A stretch of DNA of 64,000 nt from Actinomycetes bacterium (GTDB taxonomy: Bacteria > Actinomycetota > Coriobacteriia > Coriobacteriales > JAEZZM01), in contig JAEZZM010000049.1 of assembly GCA_023418575.1 (NCBI GenBank), positions 62,001 through 126,000 of the forward strand. The letters are read 5' to 3'. The position numbers were made by a program, and so were the translations under genes. The first letter of the stretch is position 1. The number at the start of each line of letters is the position of its first letter. Positions 53,004-59,682 of the stretch are shown piece after piece. A model generated the notes under the pieces. The model searched no databases. It had not been told where the DNA came from and worked only from the letters and a program-made list of their open reading frames with translations.

Positions 53004-55625
53004 ATGGGTATTTCTCGTAGGGAGTTTATAAGAAATACTGCCTTGGCATCAGCTGTAGCTGCTGCCGGATTATCAAGCACTGCTTGCGCGTCTAAATCCC
53101 AAAGCACAGGGGAAATAGCAGCACAAGATAAATCGCTGCAATGGAAAACGGCGGTTTGTCGTTATTGTGGTATTGGCTGCGGAATGATGCTGGGTATTAA
53201 AGATGGCAAGCTTGCAGCCGTTGTGGGAGACAGTCTAAATGAATCTTCTCAGGGTCTTAACTGCGTTAAGGGTTTTCACTTGGCTAAGGTTTTATACTCT
53301 GAAGAACGCTTGCTTAAGCCTATGGTTAGAGATGATGCCTCCACCAAGGGAAGCTTAGAGGGTCTGCGTGAGGCCACTTGGGAAGAGGCTCTAGATCTAG
53401 CTGCTTCTAAGCTAAAAGAAACTTGGAAAAAAGATAAAAGCAGGTTGGCTTTTTGGGGTTCAGGTCAGCAAACCGTTACTGAGGGCTATATTATGTCCAA
53501 GTTTTGGAAGGCGGGCTTGCGCTCTAACAATATTGATCCCAATGCACGTCTTTGCATGGCTTCAGCTGTAGTTGCCCTAATGGATCAGTTCCAGACTGAT
53601 GAGCCAGCAGGCTGTTATGCAGATATTGATGAGGCTGATGTCTTTGTTACCTGGGGTGCCAATATGGCAGAGGCTCATCCTGTATTGTTTTCTCGTATAT
53701 TACGACGCCTTGATAGTTCTGCTGATGCGCGTCATATTGACTTGGGAACTCAGCGTACACGCACCTCTGCACGTGCTACGTATATGGAGTTTAAACCCCA
53801 AACAGATATAGCAATTGCCAACTGCATTGCACGCTATATTGTTCATGAGGAAAAATACAACAAAGACTTTATCGAGCATCACGTCCAATTTAAGGCAGGT
53901 ACTGAAAACCTAGGACATGCTTATAAAGATGATTATGACGCCACAGATGCAAAAGAGGCTTCTAAGAATTGGTCTATTACCTTTGAAGAATACAAAAACA
54001 GACTTGAGCCTTACACCTTTGAGTATGTTAGCGGCTTATCTGGAGTCCCAGTAGAGCAACTGCGTGACTTAGCAGAGCTTTATGCCGACCCTAACAAAAA
54101 GGTTCTTTCACTTTGGACTATGGGTGTCAATCAGCACAGCCGTGGTACTTGGATGAATAATTGCATTTATAATATGCATTTGCTTACAGGTAAGTTTGGC
54201 CAACCTGGAAATGCAGCATTTTCTCTTACCGGACAGCCTTCTGCATGTGGAACTGCGCGCGAGGTGGGGCTCTTTGCTCATCGCCTCCCTGCAGATCTAG
54301 TTGTAGCAAATGAGCAGCACAGAAGATATTCTGAGGCTATTTGGAACTTGCCAACAGGCTGGCTTGATGAGATCTCAAAACCCGGATTTCATACCGTTAA
54401 AATTTTTAGAGAACTCTCAAAAGGTAACATTGACTTCTTGTGGACTTCAACAGTAAATTTTGCTCAATCAATGCCAGATCTTACAAGAATTTTAGGTAAA
54501 GAGGCTCCTTATGAGCAGGGGATAAAGCATGCTTTTATTGCAGTAAATGATGCATTTTTAACTGAGTCTTGCAAGTATGCCGATGTAGTATTTCCCGCAG
54601 CATTCTGGGTTGAACGTGAAGGTCAGTTTGGTAATGCTGAGCGCAGGACTTCCATCTTTGAAAAATGCCTTGAACCAAGAGGAGAGTCTCTTGCAGATAT
54701 GCGCATTTATCTAGAGATTGCTCGACGTGTGTTGGGCGATGAGCCAGCAGCGCAGTTGAGCGCAGAAGAAAGTGCAAGTGCTGCAGCCAGCCCCTTTGCC
54801 CAAGAGCAGCCAGAAAGCCTTTTTGACCAACTCTTTGGCTTTGTTTGGGATAAGAAGGCTAATGCGCCTCTTAGCGATGATAGACAGTTGTGCACAAAGC
54901 TCTTTGAGGAATACAGATGCTTTAGTAATCCTGAGATGAACAAACGCGCCCAAGCTATTCATGATGATGTCTCAGGAAGCTTTGGGGCAAAACTAAAGCT
55001 TGAGGCCAAGCGTCTTGCTCCTTATGAGGTCTACCTTCAAAAGCACGGACTGAGCTGGCCTGTGCAAGAGCTTGATGGAGACTGGCATGAGACGCGCTGG
55101 CGCTTTGCTGCGGGCTCACAAAAAGAAGGTTTTGATCAGGTAAATATTGATCACTACGGAAAAGATGCTCTGCATGAGGGCCTAAGCCTCTACAAGACGG
55201 CCGGCTACAAAGCTTCTGTCATCTTTAGACCCTATGAAGCACCTGCAGAAAGCCCAGATGATCAATACCCATTCTGGTTTGCTACGGGTCGTCTGCTAGA
55301 GCATTGGCACACTGGTTCTATGACCAGAACAGTTCCTGAGCTCAATAGGGCACTAAAAGAGGCTTATTTGTATCTCAATCCTGAGGATGCAGATAGTCTA
55401 GGTATTAAGAGTGGCGATAAGTGCAAGATTAGTTCTCGTCATGGAAACTGTGAGATTACGGCATGCATTGATGAGCGTATTGTTCCACAAAGAGGCTCTA
55501 GTTTTGCGCCCTTCTTTGATCCTGCGGCCTTAATTAATCATGTTGTTCATGATTATTATTGCCCACTCTCTAAAGAGCCTGACTTTAAGAAGACTTGTAT
55601 CAAGATTGAGAAAGTGAGCGCCTAA
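53004..55625 (+). CDS. napA: NapA-type periplasmic nitrate reductase
   Basis: Molybdopterin (bis-MGD) catalytic subunit reducing nitrate to nitrite outside the membrane. The 873-residue protein starts with a Tat signal (SRREFIRN at 4-11). A [4Fe-4S] site follows: C52, C55, C59 in CRYCGIGCG and C87 in NCVKG. The Mo ligand is expected to be C184 in NARLCMASAV, the NapA context. It is somewhat longer than E. coli NapA (828). napB-like and napD genes follow immediately, which supports a nitrate reductase rather than a formate dehydrogenase; the Mo-ligand cysteine and lack of a selenocysteine codon agree. No napC, napGH or nitrate transporter is present in the window, so the electron donor is open. 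Confidence 0.85.
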   Translation: MGISRREFIRNTALASAVAAAGLSSTACASKSQSTGEIAAQDKSLQWKTAVCRYCGIGCGMMLGIKDGKLAAVVGDSLNESSQGLNCVKGFHLAKVLYSEERLLKPMVRDDASTKGSLEGLREATWEEALDLAASKLKETWKKDKSRLAFWGSGQQTVTEGYIMSKFWKAGLRSNNIDPNARLCMASAVVALMDQFQTDEPAGCYADIDEADVFVTWGANMAEAHPVLFSRILRRLDSSADARHIDLGTQRTRTSARATYMEFKPQTDIAIANCIARYIVHEEKYNKDFIEHHVQFKAGTENLGHAYKDDYDATDAKEASKNWSITFEEYKNRLEPYTFEYVSGLSGVPVEQLRDLAELYADPNKKVLSLWTMGVNQHSRGTWMNNCIYNMHLLTGKFGQPGNAAFSLTGQPSACGTAREVGLFAHRLPADLVVANEQHRRYSEAIWNLPTGWLDEISKPGFHTVKIFRELSKGNIDFLWTSTVNFAQSMPDLTRILGKEAPYEQGIKHAFIAVNDAFLTESCKYADVVFPAAFWVEREGQFGNAERRTSIFEKCLEPRGESLADMRIYLEIARRVLGDEPAAQLSAEESASAAASPFAQEQPESLFDQLFGFVWDKKANAPLSDDRQLCTKLFEEYRCFSNPEMNKRAQAIHDDVSGSFGAKLKLEAKRLAPYEVYLQKHGLSWPVQELDGDWHETRWRFAAGSQKEGFDQVNIDHYGKDALHEGLSLYKTAGYKASVIFRPYEAPAESPDDQYPFWFATGRLLEHWHTGSMTRTVPELNRALKEAYLYLNPEDADSLGIKSGDKCKISSRHGNCEITACIDERIVPQRGSSFAPFFDPAALINHVVHDYYCPLSKEPDFKKTCIKIEKVSA

Positions 55626-55626
55626 G

Positions 55627-56058
55627 ATGAAGAAAAATACAGTCTTTACAGCTCATAAGAATAGCACTGCATCTCGTTGCTTAATTCTTTTGATGGCTTT
55701 GCTTATGGCCTTAGTCTTTAGTTTAGGCTTGGCAGCATGTTCTCAGTCTACAGAGCAAAAGAGCACTCAAGACGGCAGTGCTGAGCTTGCAAGCGGCTCT
55801 GCAAATACAAATGCAGGAGCCGATCAGGTCTTAGCGCTTGCCCCTCCACCCTCAGCCCAGCCTGCTGATCATAAAGGACGCTGGGAAGAAGGGGATCATA
55901 CAGCTGCTCTATGTTATGAGTGCCATGGACCAAACTCAAGCGAAAAGGATACTCCTAAGCTTCCTGAATCTCATATTACAAAAGACGATAAGGGACAGCT
56001 AATTGTAAAGCCCGAGCGTACTTATTGTATTATTTGTCATCCATTAGCTATGGAGTAA
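55627..56058 (+). CDS. NapB-like diheme cytochrome c lipoprotein
   Basis: A 143-residue protein with a lipoprotein signal (LAAC, C38 as the lipidated residue) and two heme-binding sites, C96-x-x-C99-H100 and C134-x-x-C137-H138, in a context (CYECHGPNSS ... PESH ... CIICHP) like the NapB small subunit. It should pass electrons to NapA at the outer face of the membrane; the lipid anchor replaces the free periplasmic state of proteobacterial NapB. It begins one base after the napA stop. Weak SD. Confidence 0.82.
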   Translation: MKKNTVFTAHKNSTASRCLILLMALLMALVFSLGLAACSQSTEQKSTQDGSAELASGSANTNAGADQVLALAPPPSAQPADHKGRWEEGDHTAALCYECHGPNSSEKDTPKLPESHITKDDKGQLIVKPERTYCIICHPLAME

Positions 56059-56129
56059 ATTAACGCTTGTTTTTATTTGGATGTGTTCTGGCTTCTATAG
56101 CTATGCATGATTAAACAAAGAGGGAAGAG

Positions 56130-56372
56130 ATGGAGAGCTGTGTAATATCATCACTCATTGTGCGTTGTGAGCCTGCTGTTCAAGATAAGATCTACCAAGG
56201 TCTTAAGAGCTTTAAGCAAATCTCGGTAGAGCGCAAAGAAGTGGGATTATTCATCATTCTTATGGAATGCTCGAGTCTAAAAGAGTCTGAGCAGCTCTCC
56301 TATAGCATAAGAGATCTGGAGGGTGTAAATTCTCTAGATCTCATATATACCAACTTTGAAGAGGCGCTCTAA
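56130..56372 (+). CDS. napD: NapD-like Tat chaperone
   Basis: An 80-residue ferredoxin-fold protein of the NapD family: CVISSLIVRCEPAVQDKIYQGL at the start and a C-terminal DLEGVNSLDLIYTN. NapD binds the twin-arginine signal of NapA and controls its export. Its presence right after napA and napB confirms the cluster. Short but well placed, with a purine-rich SD. Confidence 0.78.
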   Translation: MESCVISSLIVRCEPAVQDKIYQGLKSFKQISVERKEVGLFIILMECSSLKESEQLSYSIRDLEGVNSLDLIYTNFEEAL

Positions 56373-56391
56373 ATTTAAGAGTGCCTCTTTA
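56359..56391. terminator. Shared terminator of napD and eamA gene
   Basis: AAGAGGCGCTC pairs with GAGTGCCTCTT around TAAATTTAA. It overlaps the 3' ends of both convergent genes. Confidence 0.7.
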
Positions 56392-57376
56392 GCTTTAAGC
56401 CCAGGATAAACGGAACTAAGAGCACTAAGGTAAAGCCAAAAAGCTCAGCATGGCTAAAGCTGGTATGTAAAAATAAAGCAGAGCACAAGGTGGCAGATAC
56501 TGGTTCTATGCAAGCATAAAGCCCCGCTTTGCTCGGCCCCACAAGCTTTATACCTTCCATGAATAAGGTAAATGAGCAAATAGTTCCAATAAAGATAATA
56601 AAAGCAGTACCCAGCAATAAAGAAAGATCAAAGCTGGGAGTTTTTTGCCACCAAAGGGTAAAGGGCGATAAAAGCGCGCCTCCAATAATCATGCCTATGC
56701 CTAAAAGAAGATAGGCTGGATAACGCTCCAGTATTCTAACAGGCTGTATGGTATAGACTGCTACTGTAGCTGCAGCAATAAAACCCCATACAAGTGTTTT
56801 AAGGTCAAGGCTCAGTGAGCTAAGATGCCCTCCTGTTGCTACAAAAAATACACCTACCAGAGCAAAAATAACCGCAATGAGCTCCTGTTTACTAGGCTTT
56901 TTTCTGTGAGCAAGTGCCATCCATGCAATAATTAAAACAGGAGAAAAGTACTGTAAAACGCAGGCCGTACCAGCATTAGAATAAGAGATGGTAACAAAAT
57001 AGCTTAGCTGGCATAAGCCTACGCCAAAAAGGCCATATATACCGGTATCTAAGAGATCTTTTTTATTTTTGATGAGCGATAGCAGCTGCTCTCTATCTTT
57101 ATAGAGGGCCACAATAACTAGTAAAAGACCGGCAATAAAGAGCCGGACGCTTACCAGCCACTCTGGTAGTAGTGCCTTATGCTCAAATAAAAATTGTGCA
57201 CAGGTACCCGATAAACCCCAAAGCGCTCCTCCAGCCAAGGTAAGCAAAGCCCCCATTTTTAAGTGCTTTGCTTTGAGGCGCTGCTCCTCATCAATGGTAA
57301 GGGCCTTGTTCTCTGATATTGAGCCTGCCAAGCTATCTTTGCGCTGGCTAAATTCATCTTCTGACATTAGAGGCAT
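56375..57376 (-). CDS. EamA-family drug/metabolite transporter
   Basis: A 333-residue protein with ten membrane helices made of two EamA repeats (GALLTLAGGALWGLSGTCAQF and the second near LVWGFIAAATVAVYTIQPV). The first 40 residues are a polar extension. Such carriers export amino acids, nucleosides or other metabolites; the substrate is not evident. The start is not certain because no strong SD is seen; ATG 57367 or an internal start at residue 41 is possible. Confidence 0.82.
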   Translation of the reverse strand: MPLMSEDEFSQRKDSLAGSISENKALTIDEEQRLKAKHLKMGALLTLAGGALWGLSGTCAQFLFEHKALLPEWLVSVRLFIAGLLLVIVALYKDREQLLSLIKNKKDLLDTGIYGLFGVGLCQLSYFVTISYSNAGTACVLQYFSPVLIIAWMALAHRKKPSKQELIAVIFALVGVFFVATGGHLSSLSLDLKTLVWGFIAAATVAVYTIQPVRILERYPAYLLLGIGMIIGGALLSPFTLWWQKTPSFDLSLLLGTAFIIFIGTICSFTLFMEGIKLVGPSKAGLYACIEPVSATLCSALFLHTSFSHAELFGFTLVLLVPFILGLKLKRHS

Positions 57377-57473
57377 TACTTTCTAGCTCATCTTGATGAT
57401 TTCCTATATTGATCTTTAAGCTATATTTTACATTTTTTGAGTGCTATGACTAGCGTTTGAGCTCAAAGCAGAG

Positions 57474-57479
57474 TACACT
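57474..57479 (+). promoter_or_regulatory. -10 element of the 6S RNA gene
   Basis: TACACT, seven bases before the predicted 5' end of the RNA; no good -35 was found. Confidence 0.45.
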
Positions 57480-57484
57480 AGAAG

Positions 57485-57648
57485 TGCCCGGTCCTCTCGA
57501 CCATATTGCGATGGACCGACAATTTTAGAAAGGGAGCCCATATATCGTTACGGACAGGTATCCTCCTTTTGTTGTGGAAGCTGGAACTGCGACGAGGGCA
57601 CCCACCTTGGTGAAGGTGGGTTCATCCTTATCGATGAGGATCGGGTGT
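57485..57648 (+). ncRNA. ssrS: 6S RNA
   Basis: 6S RNA binds sigma-70-type RNA polymerase and mimics an open promoter. The interval is 164 bases long. Its ends pair: CCCGGTCCTC at 57487-57496 with GAGGATCGGG at 57636-57645. In the 3' half ACTGCGACGA (57586-57595) is a string also present in E. coli 6S RNA, and is followed, as there, by a perfect hairpin, CCCACCTT/AAGGTGGG with loop GGTG. The central part should form the bubble. The lipoprotein gene starts only 30 bases further on without a visible terminator, so a readthrough transcript is likely, as with the gene behind ssrS in E. coli. Confidence 0.82.
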
Positions 57649-57678
57649 TACTCTAATCTAAGAAGGAGTTTCATTATC

Positions 57679-58194
57679 ATGCCTCGTTTTTCTCCACATC
57701 ACAGATTTTTTGCATTGAAATTTGCAGCTAGAGGTCTTGCTGTCCCGGTTTTAATGCTGTGTGCCATACATCTAAGTGCCTGCTCTCAAGATAATTCACA
57801 AGCGGAGCTTAATCCCATTCCAGCTCCAGCACAACGTATTGCAGATACGCCAACAGCTGCTGCTAAGCCCAAAAAAGCTGCTCTGGGGGATACCTATATT
57901 GAGGCGCTTAAGCCTGAAGAGAGAACGGCGGCAGCAGCGGCCGCTGAAAAATATATTAAAGAGAAAACAAAAAGTGTCTTAGATAGCCTTGAGCTTAATC
58001 CCGAATCAGAATTTTGGAAGTTTCCTGAGGACCTCAATGAGTTTAATAAGGTAGGACGCATTATTGTGTTTGATGCCTATGTAAATGGAAATAAGGAAAA
58101 GCCTTACCGAATAGTCTTAGTTCGTTCTTCTGACACCGCTAAGAATTGGGATGTTAAGCGTTTTAGGGCTGATAATAAATCCATCCATCAGTAG
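57679..58194 (+). CDS. Small lipoprotein, unknown
   Basis: A 171-residue lipoprotein: signal with LSAC lipobox (C35), a Pro/Ala-rich linker, then a soluble domain with ALKPEERTAAAAAAEKYIKEKTKSVLDSLEL and a C-terminal part that looks like an alpha/beta fold (FDAYVNGNKEKPYRIVLVRS). AGAAGGAG at 57661-57668 fits ATG 57679; the longer frame from 57574 runs through the 6S RNA and is rejected. Family not recognised. It follows 6S RNA and precedes sbcD by 15 bases. Confidence 0.75.
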   Translation: MPRFSPHHRFFALKFAARGLAVPVLMLCAIHLSACSQDNSQAELNPIPAPAQRIADTPTAAAKPKKAALGDTYIEALKPEERTAAAAAAEKYIKEKTKSVLDSLELNPESEFWKFPEDLNEFNKVGRIIVFDAYVNGNKEKPYRIVLVRSSDTAKNWDVKRFRADNKSIHQ

Positions 58195-58209
58195 CCTTAG
58201 TGCAGTTTT

Positions 58210-59682
58210 ATGAAAAAGACGAGCTGTATCAAAATCTTACATACATCTGATCTGCATCTTGGAAAGCGCATGCATGGCTATAACCTGCAAGAAGATCAGC
58301 ACTATATTATTGAGCAGATCTTAAGTATCGCCAAGAAAGAAGAAATAGATATTGTGCTCTTGGCAGGAGATATTTATGACACGGTTCAGCCTCCTGCTTG
58401 GGCTATAGACTTACTTGATTATCTTGTCTATGAGCTCTCTCAACTTAATATTGAGATCTTGATGATTAGTGGTAATCATGATTCACCTGAGCGTTTAAAT
58501 TTTGCATCTAGACTTCTTGGCGAGGCGGGCTTGCATATTAGGGCTACTCATGGCCAAGAGCTTGAGGGAATATTTTTTAGCTGGGATACAGATGCAAGGT
58601 CTGCGCCCGAAGCTGCCGACGACGCCGCTGGAGCTGCTGGAGACGCTGCTAAGGCTGCCGACGACGCTCCTGATGCGCCTGGAGACAGCACCGCTCCTGC
58701 GCCTACACATACGAGCTTTGACAAGAATTCAGGCATAAGTCACAAAACTACTCTTAGACAGCTCAGTCAAAAAGAGGCTTTGAACTGTGCTGATAATAAG
58801 CAAGGCTATCTGGCTTTTTGGTTGTTTCCTTTTATGAAGCGCACAGAATGTGCCCAGGCCTACCCTGAGCTTTATGCTAATGCAGATCAGGCACCCACAA
58901 CAGAGCAGTGCTATCAGTTTTTGCTCGATAAGATTGTATCGTCAAAGCTTTACAGTAAAGCTAGCTATAATATTGCGGTTCTTCATGATTTTGTACTTGC
59001 GGGTAAAAAACAGCCGGAGACATCGGATTCTGAGCGCGGCTTAGTTGGCGGCTTGGGAAGTCTTGATGCCTGTCTCTTTGAGGATTTTGATTATGTAGCA
59101 ATGGGTCATATTCACAAAGCCCAAGCTATGGGCAAAGCTCACATTTCTTATTCGGGCAGTCCTTTGGCCTACTCATTTAGCGAAGCAAATAGTCCTAAGT
59201 CACTAAGCCTGCTGCAGATTGATGATAAGGGGCTGTCTTATCGGCCTATTTATTTTGAGGCTCTGCATCCCGTGCGCTCAATTGAGGCCTACAGTTCAGA
59301 GCTTTTAGAGCAGCCAAGACAAGATTTGCGTGAAGCTTATTTGAAGATTTGCTTTTTAGATCAGTTTGAGGGTTTTAAGAGCTTTGAAAGCTTTAAGGCG
59401 CACTATCCCTATCTTATGCAGATTGATTTTAAGCAGCGTCAGCTCAGGTCTCAGTCTCAGCTCAAAGAGCCTGAGCTTGGGTTTGATGATATGAGCCAAG
59501 ACCTAGATCTTATAGAAAGTTTTAGCCACTTTTATGAGCAACAATATGGCGCACAACTTACTGCTTATCAAGAGGCTGTAATCAAGGAGCTTATGCTTAA
59601 GGCCTTCAATAATGAAAACTATGACGAAGATTATGATGCTGGCACAGCTGCTGATGCACAAGAACTAAGAGGTGGGCGATGA
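58210..59682 (+). CDS. sbcD: SbcD nuclease subunit
   Basis: Mre11-like metallo-nuclease of the SbcCD complex, which cuts hairpins and DNA ends. The 490-residue protein has the phosphoesterase motifs DLHLGKR, GDIYDT, GNHDSPERL and GHIHKAQ. It is longer than usual because of an Ala/Asp/Pro-rich insert at about residues 132-168 that is GC-rich at DNA level and contains a repeated GCTGCCGACGACGC (58612, 58654). A poor SD precedes ATG. Its stop overlaps the sbcC start by four bases. Confidence 0.92.
   Translation: MKKTSCIKILHTSDLHLGKRMHGYNLQEDQHYIIEQILSIAKKEEIDIVLLAGDIYDTVQPPAWAIDLLDYLVYELSQLNIEILMISGNHDSPERLNFASRLLGEAGLHIRATHGQELEGIFFSWDTDARSAPEAADDAAGAAGDAAKAADDAPDAPGDSTAPAPTHTSFDKNSGISHKTTLRQLSQKEALNCADNKQGYLAFWLFPFMKRTECAQAYPELYANADQAPTTEQCYQFLLDKIVSSKLYSKASYNIAVLHDFVLAGKKQPETSDSERGLVGGLGSLDACLFEDFDYVAMGHIHKAQAMGKAHISYSGSPLAYSFSEANSPKSLSLLQIDDKGLSYRPIYFEALHPVRSIEAYSSELLEQPRQDLREAYLKICFLDQFEGFKSFESFKAHYPYLMQIDFKQRQLRSQSQLKEPELGFDDMSQDLDLIESFSHFYEQQYGAQLTAYQEAVIKELMLKAFNNENYDEDYDAGTAADAQELRGGR

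Noticed and set aside
57574..57678. Longer N-terminus for the lipoprotein ORF
   Set aside because: It would translate through the 3' half of the 6S RNA; the SD and signal peptide fit ATG 57679 instead.
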